A stretch of DNA of 64,000 nucleotides from Desulfovibrio sp. MES5 (GTDB lineage: Bacteria; Desulfobacterota; Desulfovibrionia; Desulfovibrionales; Desulfovibrionaceae). The DNA is taken from positions 50,412-114,411 of the forward strand of contig NZ_MJUZ01000050.1 in the NCBI RefSeq assembly GCF_002237645.1, given 5' to 3'. The notes below the pieces were generated by a model. The model had not been told where the DNA came from and did no database searches. It worked only from the letters and a program-made list of their open reading frames with translations. The translations under genes were made by a program, and so were the position numbers. This document shows, one piece after another, positions 44,870 through 54,591 of the stretch. Position 1 is the first letter of the stretch. Every line of letters begins with the position of its first letter.

Positions 44870-46709
44870 TGTCTCCCCCAGCTGCATTAAAAAAAGCTGC
44901 ATCTTCGACTTCAAACGTACGAATAAGCAATGCTCTATCCAGATAGCGATTGCCACGCTCGCAAGATGTTTCTGCAACAAACGTGCACGCATGGCATGAC
45001 GCCGCATGCAGGGAGCGATCAACACCAGGATCATGTTTTGAGCAAAGTGGGTCTGAAGAGCAAACCGTCGCTCTCCCCAAGGCCTGTTCGATCAATCTGC
45101 CAAGGCTCTCAGGTTTGCCGAGTTCAACAAGCCCTCCGAGAGTTCCATCAGAATCGGCCGCCGCTGTATAAAGGAGTATTCCTGCCATAGGAGCACCGCT
45201 CCCGCTTGTGGCATAAATGCGTTCGCGAATGCTTGCGGCGTTGTAACCACACTCAAGGGCAAGCTCCCGAATAAGAAGGTGGGCAAAAGTATGCAACATG
45301 GCGTACCGGATCCCAGGATATCCTTCGTCTGGATTTAGGCCTCGAGCGTTCCGCCATCCGCGATGCCCAGCTTCCAGCATGCGACTTCTAGCTTGAACGG
45401 AATCTTTGTTTTCCCATGTGACCAAAGCGGCTTCATTAAATCTGATAAAAATTCCTTCTCCATGCACTTCGCTTGCGGGCACCCAATCGGGCCTAGTCCT
45501 AGACAATGAAGCCATCGGCGGGCGCTCGTCCGAGTCTGCGGATTCCTCTGGAGCTTCAACGCGGGTATAGCCAATTAAGGCGTTTACCTCGCGGAGTCGT
45601 TCTAGGAGCACCACGTCTGCTAATTGAGAACGGTAGAGTTCCGGTACCTCGACCTTGCTGCTGAGAAAATGCGGCCACTCCGTTGGGGGGGTATCCGAAG
45701 TCAAAACATTCCATTCAGGCTCTTTAATATCACCTTCTGAAACGACTGCCGTGTTTGTTCTGCCAGCCTTTCTGTCTTCAATGGCCCTCCAGACATCTTG
45801 GGGATCCCACTTGTCGATACCCGGCAGGCTGCCACTCTTTATCAGTGTTTTTATTATTGCCTTTACTTCATCCACGGACTCGGCATCAGAAAAATACGTC
45901 CAGCCGTCCGAAAGCAACTGCTCAAGCTGATTTTTCTCCAAGGGGATAGCTAGAACGGATAGCGTAATGGGAAACCAGCCATTGGTTGCCCCTAAAAGAA
46001 TGGTTCGGGGCTCCTCAGGGCATTCTTCATAACTATTGAGGTGCGGATGCCTTCCCCTACACGCAGGAAGATTATCTTTCGCGTCTTTACCAAAGGCGTG
46101 AACCAACGAGCGGGCGGCATTGCACGTATCACATTTAACCCAAAGGTTTTCCGTCTGAAGTGATGCTCCTCTTTCAAAAAAGCGCAATGTCCCCTTGCAC
46201 TCAGACGGCCCGCCATGCACGAACCAATGCCATGGGAAATCATCTAGGTGCCCATTTCGGCAGGCAAGCAAAAAACGGGCAGGAACAGCATCCGAGTTTT
46301 TTCCTTTTTCGCAATCTGAATGGACAAAATGGGTTTGCTCTGGACGATAGGGATTTGCTTTTATGTCAAATAGCCCCGAATCATACTCCGCAAGCAAGCC
46401 ACATTTGACACATCTGAGCCAGCGCGGGAAAGGACGAACCGGAACCCCGATTTTGCCTTCCGCAGACAATGGATCAACAGTATCTTCCCTGATAAACGGC
46501 GGAATACGTAAGCGCTGCACTTGTGGCCCAAGAATGCGCTGAACAGCGGCAAGGAGGCGCGCTTCTTCCACGGGCGGGCAATATTCTGTGATCCAACGAT
46601 CCAAGCCCATTGTCACTACGGACAGGTTCGGTAGGTCTATCAATGCGCCAGGGCCATACGTCCAAAGCAACTGGCTGGGACGTACCTGACCAACAACATA
46701 CGAACTCAT
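44862..46709 (-). CDS. drmB: DISARM protein DrmB (DUF1998)
   Basis: 615 residues from the ATG at 46709, overlapping the drmA stop by four bases (ATGA). MSSYVVGQVRPSQLLWTYGPGALIDLPNLSVVTMGLDRW is the typical DrmB start. Zinc-type cysteines occur at RCVKCGLL (100, 103), HSDC (133), ACRNGHLDDFPW (150) and CDTC, and the C-terminal DUF1998 domain holds CSSDPLCSKHDPGVDRSLHAASCHACTFVAETSCERGNRYLDRALL. DrmB forms a complex with DrmA that binds and translocates on DNA with a 5' overhang (family knowledge). It overlaps drmC by eight bases. Confidence 0.93.
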   Translation of the reverse strand: MSSYVVGQVRPSQLLWTYGPGALIDLPNLSVVTMGLDRWITEYCPPVEEARLLAAVQRILGPQVQRLRIPPFIREDTVDPLSAEGKIGVPVRPFPRWLRCVKCGLLAEYDSGLFDIKANPYRPEQTHFVHSDCEKGKNSDAVPARFLLACRNGHLDDFPWHWFVHGGPSECKGTLRFFERGASLQTENLWVKCDTCNAARSLVHAFGKDAKDNLPACRGRHPHLNSYEECPEEPRTILLGATNGWFPITLSVLAIPLEKNQLEQLLSDGWTYFSDAESVDEVKAIIKTLIKSGSLPGIDKWDPQDVWRAIEDRKAGRTNTAVVSEGDIKEPEWNVLTSDTPPTEWPHFLSSKVEVPELYRSQLADVVLLERLREVNALIGYTRVEAPEESADSDERPPMASLSRTRPDWVPASEVHGEGIFIRFNEAALVTWENKDSVQARSRMLEAGHRGWRNARGLNPDEGYPGIRYAMLHTFAHLLIRELALECGYNAASIRERIYATSGSGAPMAGILLYTAAADSDGTLGGLVELGKPESLGRLIEQALGRATVCSSDPLCSKHDPGVDRSLHAASCHACTFVAETSCERGNRYLDRALLIRTFEVEDAAFFNAAGGDNG

Positions 46710-49700
46710 ATGCCACCTCCGTTGCCTTGAGGCTTCGGCTTCCATGACGGAGGCTCTGTTGAATATTTTGCTGCATCCATAATTAGCTGAACGCCAGGTT
46801 CAACCTCTCGCATCGAAAGGGGCACAGTAAATTCATCCCATGCGGAAGCTCCAGGCCTTTTTAGAAGGGGGGCAAGATCTCCTTGCCTACGTTCAGTTTC
46901 GTAGCCCAACCTGCGCCCTGCCTTGATAGCCTCTTTAACCCAGCGGTCTATCCTATCGGCGGTCATTCCTTCCGCAAGTATACGCGCGGCTTTGTCTTTG
47001 ACCTTCCAGGCGCGCTCGGCGATTGCTTTACGTGTTTGCAGTGCTTCCGCTTTGCCTGAGTTATCAAGGGACTGAGCGCCTGGGTTGGGGGTCAAACAGT
47101 CGTTTTCCAGCCGCAGCAGGCTCACCATGGTGCCGGTCAGGCCGCGATCCAGCGCTCGAGGCGCGAAGGGAGTAACAGACTGCGCTTCAACATGCTTATA
47201 AAAAGTTGCGTGATAGTGCTCAAAAGTTTCGTAATGGGACAAATCGCGTGGCCTTGACCACGTCAACACCGTGCAGACCAAGCCAGGGAAAGAACGCCCA
47301 ACCCGACTGGTTGCCTGGATATATTCCGCCGTATTTTTAGGCTGGCCATTGACCACCATCAAGCCGAGACGGTTGACGTCAACGCCGACAGACAGCATGT
47401 TTGTCGCCAGCACAATGTCGATGGCCCGAGTCTCTCCCTTTGCCCATGTTTGCTTATATTTAATTTCTAGCTGGTCCAACTTTTTGGGGATATCTTTGTT
47501 TGAGACTCGCGACGTAAGCTCATCGACGTTGCGCACCGAGCGCTGCTTTAGCCCTGGCCGTTTCACGTCACTCATTTGGACACGATACGCACGCGTCTGC
47601 ACATCGTCTTCAGCCAAGCGACGCATACCACCAAGTTCGCGGAGCGAATTGAAATAACCGACAAGGGTCATATACGGATCGGCGGCTTCGCCGAAATACT
47701 CAAACAGCGCTTGCGCGGCAGTCAGTAAGGCGACATAAACCCGGATCAAAACCGCAGGGCGAGAACTGCCTGGCGAGCAGATTCCCATATAAAGCCGACC
47801 TGGTTTGTTTTCGACGGAACGCTGAACAGAAAAAAAGTTATCCTCCACATCAAGCCCATGGGGCGGAAATACGGAAACCTTTCTGAGGAAAACGTTGTTG
47901 ACTTGTTCATCCGCCTTGCGGACAGTGGCTGTGGAGGCGATAACTTTGGGCCGTACAGCTTTACCGTTCAGCGTCCAGGTGGAGAGTTCATCCACAGCCG
48001 TTTCATACAAGCCCACCATGGTTCCTAATGGCCCGCTAATCAGGTGAAATTCGTCCTGTATGATCAAGTCCGGCGGACGAATCGGCAGTATATCTTGCAC
48101 CTTTACTGCGGGCAGGTTCCCCTTGGCGTTATGCGTTCCGCCACATTCAGCTTCAGGCCAAATCAGGCCATGCCGTGGGCACTCTTTGTTCACCTTGCCG
48201 AAAAGTGTACGGACTTGCCCTCGCCATGCCATCATTGCAAACTTATCCACGGTAGCAATGAGCATAGAGGGTGGTCTGTGATAGATCTCGTCGTCTACCA
48301 CCAACACCGGCAGCCCTGTGCTGGACTTGGCCCGGCTGAAATCGCAACGCCCATATTTATCGCCGCAGTAGATGGATGTTCTGCCTACTTCTCTATCCAC
48401 CTGAATATCGCGACCGGGCGCTATTTCAGAGCCGCACCAGGGGCAAGTGGTTAACTGGGCGGGAGTTGAGCCGGTTCCGTACTTGCCATCACGTTCTTTT
48501 TCGATTGCGACGTGACTTTCTTCCGTGCTGTTCGGCGTAACCCGCTGGCCAACCCAGAGGCCAATAGTAAAGGGTTCTGTGCCCCAAATAGCTGGCTCAT
48601 CGCGCCGCAGCACTTCCATGGCGCAGATAAGCGCGGTGGCACGCTGAAACTGCTGCAATGTCAAAAGGCGCAGGGTATAGCGCATGATAACCGCAAGTCC
48701 GCGACTACCATCCAAGCCCCCCATGCTCCCCTGGAGACGCCGAATGCCCATGGTGAAAGCGGCTACACCCAAATAGGCTTCTGTCTTACCACCGCCCGTG
48801 GGGAACCACAGCAGGTCGGCAAATGCTTCCAGTGGTTGGGTACGGTCTTTGTGGGCCGGGTTGGCCAAAGCAGGAATGGAAAGTAAGATGAAGGCCAGCT
48901 GGAAAGGCCGCCATGACCTGTTTTTCCTCACATTGAAGGTTGAAATATCGTTTGTGTCGCCGCGGCGTTTGGCGAGCGTGTACGTGGTGCGGATGCGCTG
49001 GGAGGCCATTACTTTGTTCGCAAACCGAAATGCCGTCAAAGCCTGTTCATTGGTTGCGAGAGTATGAATCCCTTCTTGCAGCCGTTCCAAAATAAGTGAG
49101 CAGCGCTCCATGGCTTCCGTCGCCGAATTATCGTACCCAACGAGTGTTTGGCCAATGCGGCTTCGTTCTTCGGCAATCCAAGCGGCGTAATCGTCCGTCA
49201 GGATATTCAGGCCTGCGACTAATTCATCTTGGCTAAGTGCCGCAAGCTGTTCCATATCCAGCAAGCCTTCTTCAATCATGCGGCGCATGGCGGGCCGATC
49301 GCCGGGTTCCATGCCCGGTGTTTCCGTGACCTGGACTTCGTACTCCGGAAGAACCGCCGTCTTGATTTCTGTCGCCCGTTCAGGATCGGCTTCAGATACA
49401 ACGGCATGCACAGAAACGCCGTGGCCGACGGCAAATTCTACCCGCTCCCGATAAATCATCTCCAACGCGGCTCGTTCTTCATCAAATTCATCAGCCCTCA
49501 ACAAAGGACGCCGACGAAAGATTGCCTCCCCATCAACATCACGCACCAATAGTTCCGGCTGGAATATCCAGGCTTGATCTTGGTTTTGCTTGGGCAACTC
49601 TTGCGCATTAACCAGAAAGAGACTCACAAGCCTGTCACCGTTTTCCAGAGGCTCGCTGACCGAGCCTTGAATGAAAACGGAGGGGCAGTCGGAATCAATT

Positions 49701-50635
49701 AATATGGGGCCTATGGTATTTTTATGCAGTGAAACAACGGTGGAACCACCTGAAGGGAATCGCTTCCAGCAGCGCCGAGTTTTGCCGGTTTTCTCATCTT
49801 CCTGCTCGCTCTGCGTGCGTTCGTAGCGGCCCCAGGAAACAACAAGTTGAAAATTCTCAAGGTCGCCATCAACACAGAAGGTAAATCCTAAAGATGAAGG
49901 CACCAAAGATTGGTTGTCGGCAGCGCTGATTTCTCTTTCTTCGTCATCGTCAGAATCAGCCGCCGGAATTTTATCGCGGGGAATATGATCGTCATTCACA
50001 TATGGGCGAAGATCTGGAGGGGTCTCTCCATCGGGAGTCTCTTCTTCAGCAAAAGGCGCAGGGGCAGAAAACTCTGTTGCAGGCGACATTGGAGCCAGCT
50101 TGCCAACAAGGTAGCGATCGCGGACGCTCATGCCGACAATTTCTTCGTATGGGCCGCCAGCTGGGCCATACAAATCATTAACAACGGCAACTTGAAGTAG
50201 TTTCCTGACGTATGCTTGTTCTTCGGGCAGTTGTCCAGAAATCACTGGTATGGCATCTAGGGCAAGGCCATAATGAAGTTGCAAAGCGGATTCAAGGGTC
50301 GAATACTCAACCCTATGTAACTGTAATTGTGAATTTTGAATGGAGATAGAAAGATCGGTGAGCGTTTTTTGTTGGGGCATTGTGTGTATTTTATCAAAAA
50401 ATAGAATAGCTTCATTAAAATGCTTTTGGATTCGATAAATACGCGCACAAGACATTACAATGAAATTCAATGGGGAGCAGATCAGCAGAAAATCTCCATC
50501 GCAGATAGTTGCATATTCATTTAATGCAATTTTCGCATAAAAACCATGGTGGCAGTCATATGTGTCAGACATGACAATCCATACATTGGGAGCACCACCT
50601 TGGCATGCATTGTTTTTATGCTCAGAATTTTGCAT
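46706..50635 (-). CDS. drmA: DISARM helicase DrmA
   Basis: 1309 residues, an SF2-type helicase. The Walker A FPTGGGKTEA is at about 611-620, a zinc ribbon (Cys731, 734, 757, 764) follows, motif II is QDEFHL at about 860, motif III is IASTATVRKA, and motif VI is YIQATSRVGR. The 5' end is two bases beyond the drmMI stop, with GAGGAAG as ribosome site. The first 85 residues (to MPQQKTL) are cysteine- and aromatic-rich and look unlike the rest; an alternative start lies at 50380. With DrmB it forms the DNA-translocating core of DISARM. Confidence 0.94.
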   Translation of the reverse strand: MQNSEHKNNACQGGAPNVWIVMSDTYDCHHGFYAKIALNEYATICDGDFLLICSPLNFIVMSCARIYRIQKHFNEAILFFDKIHTMPQQKTLTDLSISIQNSQLQLHRVEYSTLESALQLHYGLALDAIPVISGQLPEEQAYVRKLLQVAVVNDLYGPAGGPYEEIVGMSVRDRYLVGKLAPMSPATEFSAPAPFAEEETPDGETPPDLRPYVNDDHIPRDKIPAADSDDDEEREISAADNQSLVPSSLGFTFCVDGDLENFQLVVSWGRYERTQSEQEDEKTGKTRRCWKRFPSGGSTVVSLHKNTIGPILIDSDCPSVFIQGSVSEPLENGDRLVSLFLVNAQELPKQNQDQAWIFQPELLVRDVDGEAIFRRRPLLRADEFDEERAALEMIYRERVEFAVGHGVSVHAVVSEADPERATEIKTAVLPEYEVQVTETPGMEPGDRPAMRRMIEEGLLDMEQLAALSQDELVAGLNILTDDYAAWIAEERSRIGQTLVGYDNSATEAMERCSLILERLQEGIHTLATNEQALTAFRFANKVMASQRIRTTYTLAKRRGDTNDISTFNVRKNRSWRPFQLAFILLSIPALANPAHKDRTQPLEAFADLLWFPTGGGKTEAYLGVAAFTMGIRRLQGSMGGLDGSRGLAVIMRYTLRLLTLQQFQRATALICAMEVLRRDEPAIWGTEPFTIGLWVGQRVTPNSTEESHVAIEKERDGKYGTGSTPAQLTTCPWCGSEIAPGRDIQVDREVGRTSIYCGDKYGRCDFSRAKSSTGLPVLVVDDEIYHRPPSMLIATVDKFAMMAWRGQVRTLFGKVNKECPRHGLIWPEAECGGTHNAKGNLPAVKVQDILPIRPPDLIIQDEFHLISGPLGTMVGLYETAVDELSTWTLNGKAVRPKVIASTATVRKADEQVNNVFLRKVSVFPPHGLDVEDNFFSVQRSVENKPGRLYMGICSPGSSRPAVLIRVYVALLTAAQALFEYFGEAADPYMTLVGYFNSLRELGGMRRLAEDDVQTRAYRVQMSDVKRPGLKQRSVRNVDELTSRVSNKDIPKKLDQLEIKYKQTWAKGETRAIDIVLATNMLSVGVDVNRLGLMVVNGQPKNTAEYIQATSRVGRSFPGLVCTVLTWSRPRDLSHYETFEHYHATFYKHVEAQSVTPFAPRALDRGLTGTMVSLLRLENDCLTPNPGAQSLDNSGKAEALQTRKAIAERAWKVKDKAARILAEGMTADRIDRWVKEAIKAGRRLGYETERRQGDLAPLLKRPGASAWDEFTVPLSMREVEPGVQLIMDAAKYSTEPPSWKPKPQGNGGGI

Positions 50636-50637
50636 TT

Positions 50638-53600
50638 TTATTCTTCCTCATAGTACACGCGGTTAAGCTCAATGAGACGGCGGTTGGCTTCTGACAAAGA
50701 AGATGGTAATAGCGTATACGTCGATACTTCTTTGTCATTCTTAGCGATTGAACGAACAAAATCATATTCACATTTTATATCATCCCATCCGTAGGCACTG
50801 CAAAAGCTTCTATCAATTTTTGCCAATAGAGCCCGTAAGTGTAAAATAATATCTGTAGATATTTTATTATCGCTAAAATGATTGATTATTTGCGTTAAAC
50901 CAATGCCATCATATTTAGCTGTTGAAACAAGAAGATCGTTGAATTCCTTGGCGGCATTTATGCCGTTCGCATCAAGCCGTATCTTTGGAAGAGGGAATTT
51001 ATTAACAGCTTCTTGTATAGATAATGTCAGCCTGCCTTCAAGCCGTCCTCCAGAAAAATTTTCAAGCCACAATCTGAAGAAACTACTCAAACATATTGTA
51101 TGCATGTCTTCACGCAAAAACTCAATTAAGAGGACTTTATTGGTGTAAATCCACCCAGACGGAGCAAGCATACAAATTGGGTACTTTGTGACTTTAGAAT
51201 ACGCAATAAAATGTTCCTGCTTGCGCAATCTACTAATTTGAGCCGCACGAGTATTCCAAAATTGCCACCAACGGTCGTAAAGCCCCTTATAGCTCTTTAA
51301 TGCTTCAGGAGTGCGCGTTGGTTGTACAACTTTAACCAGGAATCTATGAGCAACAGGCCATTTTTGAGCTATTTCTTCCAGGCTGCGGTCCGCAATATCT
51401 AGCGCCCAACGCTCAATACGAGTCAGAGCTGAACTGGTGATGTCATCACCAGTAATATAAGGGCGCAGTAAAGAGTTTTTTTCTGACTTCAACTGGTCAA
51501 ACCAGGGACTCTGGGACGTTATTACAAACGCCAGCCCCTTGCTGTTATTTACACCTTCAAAGCTAAAGACGGCATTTTTAAGTTCTTTCACTTTCCAAGT
51601 ATTTAATTCTTCAGGCTCAAGCCGTTCGCCAATCCGCGAACACTCTTTCCCATTCGCGAGTTTTAGCCCTCGCCAATTACCCTTGATAAAAAATATCATT
51701 GCAATAATGACAGCCGCCTTGCCAGGCCAGGCCAGGCTTTTTACGGAGCAATATATATTTCCGAGAGCTACAATCCGAGCAAGCCCAACAGACAACGCGC
51801 TGCCCTCTGAAATATTATTGGTGGCCAGCATTCCATATGTGCCGCCATCCCGGAGCAACTGAACCACCCGGCGATGAAATACCACGCTGAGATCAATTTT
51901 CCCTGGAGGCTCCAACAGCACCATCTGCACGATCTGCTGTAATGAATCCCCATGGATTTTTTTCCACAGTCTGTTGCCCAAAAATGGGGGATTGCCAATG
52001 ACAGCGTTGAATCCACCAGATTCAAATACTTCTGGAAACTCCAGAGGCCAATGGAGAGAAGGCTTAGCCCAACTGGCATGCGGTATAATGCCGTGCGTGT
52101 GGGAGTTGGCTTCAGCTTTGGAGCCATCTGCTATATAAGTACTGATTGTGGCAGCTAGAGCATTCAGTCTGGAATCAATATTTCGACTTTTCCCGTTGCT
52201 TTTCAGCACTTCTCCAAGCATGGCATTAGCAATATTTTCCGCCTGTAGAAGCAGCTTTCTTGCTTTTTGATCCAACCGGCTCATAGTCTCTACATCATGG
52301 ATGTCCCGAATTTGAATGGCGCGAAGTTCTTTGCGCAGCTCTATCGCGTCCTGAACGGCGTTCTTTATTTTCTGTCCAAAAAGGCGAATCTGGTATTGCC
52401 CGGAATCAGGCGTCATTGTTAGGTAAATGAGCTGGTCGAGCCTATGAATGCCGAGCAAACTATCACCGGGGCGAAAATTGTGATCCAAAAAACCAAATGG
52501 CCGCCCTTTGGCCAAAGTAACAAGCCAGATAGAAAGTTTGGCCAGTTCAACCGCTAATGGGTTGATGTCCACCCCATACAGGCAACGTTCGGCAACAAGA
52601 CGCTTCGCTATCGTCAGGCGCTCGTCATTTAACAAGGACATCGGCTCTGCGCCATCAAGGCTGTCGCATATTTCGCCGTCGATAGTAATTTTTTTGCCGT
52701 TCTCCTCCGCGTGCAGCCACGCTTCAACCAGCCGCTCGCCCAAATAACGACAAGCCTGCACGAGGAAGGCTCCAGAACCCATAGCCGGATCACAGACCTT
52801 AAGATCAAGGATTTCTTGCGGCGATTTCAGCACCCATTCTTCCCGAGGCTTGCCGTCTGACGGTCCGCTGTACACAATTGGTTCTAGCGTTGTGCTTACA
52901 ATGCTTTCAGTAAGTGATTTTGGAGTATAATGGGTGCCGGTTTCGCGTCTATCCGCGCCCAGCGTAACCATGAAGGAATTCGCACGGTAAATAATGGGAT
53001 CTTCCCAGGCATCGGTTCGCAGCAAATTTGTGAATGGCTGTATCCGTTCGGCCAGTTCCATATCACTGCCGCACACGCCTATGACTTTGCTGAAAAGATA
53101 CTCATCCGCCAATTTTTCCAAATCTTTTTTGATCGCGGATACGCTTCTCCCGGTTATTTCCCGGATACGCTTCACCAGATCAGCCGCGCCATCCATGCGC
53201 ACAGACTCAAGTTCAGCCAGAGTAATGTTGGGATCCTTAGCGCTTTGCGTGCCCTGCAAGCCCAGCGTGACCTTGGGCACACGTGCCACGGTATGTTCCA
53301 GTAAGCCTTCGTATACATGGCCTATTTGCTCGACGTCCAAAGCCCGATAGGAAAGCAGCAAGGCTCCTGTGGACTGCTCAAGGATTTGCAATGAATTCAG
53401 TAGAAGCAGAACAGTGCGGTTGTCTATGGGCAAGGGAGAAGCCGGAACATCACGCCAACGTGTTCCTTTAGCGCGACCTTCCAGAAACGGAAAGCGATCT
53501 GGATCAAATAGGGAGCCACCCAAAGCTGGGAGCCGCAGGTTTTCGTGCTCAATGCCTCCGTACACTCCCCTAAAAATGGCCAATAACCGAGCCCAGGCAT

Positions 53601-54585
53601 CATGCCTCCGCTCAAGTATTTCCGGCGTCTCTCCGCTGAGTTGCCCGCGTAACGTCGATACCGCATAGCATTGATCATAAAGCGGATCGCCTGACAGCAG
53701 CAGCCCACGTTCTTCAGCGCACAGGATAAAAACCAGGCGCATCATGACGGTCAACCCTGCTTCATAGAGTTCTGCCGGTGGCACATCTCGCAGCAACTCG
53801 CGGTTACGATCTTCATCCGCCTTATCAAGGCACTGGATAAGCACTTCCACTGCTCGGCGCACCTGAGAGCCAAGGGTATCTGTGACTTCTTCCTGGTGCT
53901 TGAGAGACTCCTCCAGCAACGCCTCCAAGGTTGTTTCCGCCGGGCCGAAGCAGCGTCGGACGCCCAGCAGAGAGCGAAACGCCTTCAGGGTGAGGGGCTC
54001 TTGAAACCATAAACGGGCATACCACGAAGCATGGCCAGAGGTGGAACCTTCCGGAGCATTAACCAGCATCCAACGCTCGCCGTTGCTTAGTAAGCCCAAA
54101 CGCACACCATGCGCCCTGCAAAGAAGCGTCATGCGTTCAAGTAGTGACGCTGGCCATCCATCATTTTGCCCACTGGACTCAAGATTGGTGTCGGGAGGGA
54201 AAATTGCAATGAAGAGGCGAGGCTTTTCATCACCTGGGGCATGAATAAGCCAGTCGGGGGAAAATATCCCTGTATTCTCCTGAGATGATACGCTGGGTAA
54301 TTCCTCTACCCAGTCAGCAGCGGAGACCAAAGATTCGCTATCGTATTCCAGTAAGTCCGTAAGCACCAGGCGGATCCATGCTTGGTGCAACTGGGGCAGA
54401 AGCGGATCCTCTTCGTTTACGGCATCGCGCCATTCTTCATAGGCTGCTCTCAACTCTCGTCGCCTTGGGGTTTCGACAGCATCCAGGCCTTGCGGGAAGG
54501 TGCTTTCCAAAACAGAAGCCGCTAAAAATGGGCCAGAAATCTCAATAAGCGAGCGCCATTCCAGGTGTTGTGCTGTGTTGCGCAT
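50638..54585 (-). CDS. drmMI: DISARM adenine methyltransferase DrmMI
   Basis: 1315 residues, an N6-adenine methylase of the Eco57I/PglX-like kind. GTHYTPKSLTESIV at about 550, motif I VCDPAMGSGAFLVQA at about 598-611, YGVDINPLAVELAKLSIWL, and motif IV IGNPPFLG at about 863-870 form the catalytic domain. The 500-residue N-terminal part and a C-terminal specificity-like region (after 950) flank it. It would mark host DNA in DISARM class 1. It starts six bases after the drmD stop and is followed by drmA after two bases. Confidence 0.93.
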   Translation of the reverse strand: MRNTAQHLEWRSLIEISGPFLAASVLESTFPQGLDAVETPRRRELRAAYEEWRDAVNEEDPLLPQLHQAWIRLVLTDLLEYDSESLVSAADWVEELPSVSSQENTGIFSPDWLIHAPGDEKPRLFIAIFPPDTNLESSGQNDGWPASLLERMTLLCRAHGVRLGLLSNGERWMLVNAPEGSTSGHASWYARLWFQEPLTLKAFRSLLGVRRCFGPAETTLEALLEESLKHQEEVTDTLGSQVRRAVEVLIQCLDKADEDRNRELLRDVPPAELYEAGLTVMMRLVFILCAEERGLLLSGDPLYDQCYAVSTLRGQLSGETPEILERRHDAWARLLAIFRGVYGGIEHENLRLPALGGSLFDPDRFPFLEGRAKGTRWRDVPASPLPIDNRTVLLLLNSLQILEQSTGALLLSYRALDVEQIGHVYEGLLEHTVARVPKVTLGLQGTQSAKDPNITLAELESVRMDGAADLVKRIREITGRSVSAIKKDLEKLADEYLFSKVIGVCGSDMELAERIQPFTNLLRTDAWEDPIIYRANSFMVTLGADRRETGTHYTPKSLTESIVSTTLEPIVYSGPSDGKPREEWVLKSPQEILDLKVCDPAMGSGAFLVQACRYLGERLVEAWLHAEENGKKITIDGEICDSLDGAEPMSLLNDERLTIAKRLVAERCLYGVDINPLAVELAKLSIWLVTLAKGRPFGFLDHNFRPGDSLLGIHRLDQLIYLTMTPDSGQYQIRLFGQKIKNAVQDAIELRKELRAIQIRDIHDVETMSRLDQKARKLLLQAENIANAMLGEVLKSNGKSRNIDSRLNALAATISTYIADGSKAEANSHTHGIIPHASWAKPSLHWPLEFPEVFESGGFNAVIGNPPFLGNRLWKKIHGDSLQQIVQMVLLEPPGKIDLSVVFHRRVVQLLRDGGTYGMLATNNISEGSALSVGLARIVALGNIYCSVKSLAWPGKAAVIIAMIFFIKGNWRGLKLANGKECSRIGERLEPEELNTWKVKELKNAVFSFEGVNNSKGLAFVITSQSPWFDQLKSEKNSLLRPYITGDDITSSALTRIERWALDIADRSLEEIAQKWPVAHRFLVKVVQPTRTPEALKSYKGLYDRWWQFWNTRAAQISRLRKQEHFIAYSKVTKYPICMLAPSGWIYTNKVLLIEFLREDMHTICLSSFFRLWLENFSGGRLEGRLTLSIQEAVNKFPLPKIRLDANGINAAKEFNDLLVSTAKYDGIGLTQIINHFSDNKISTDIILHLRALLAKIDRSFCSAYGWDDIKCEYDFVRSIAKNDKEVSTYTLLPSSLSEANRRLIELNRVYYEEE

Positions 54586-54591
54586 GGCGTT

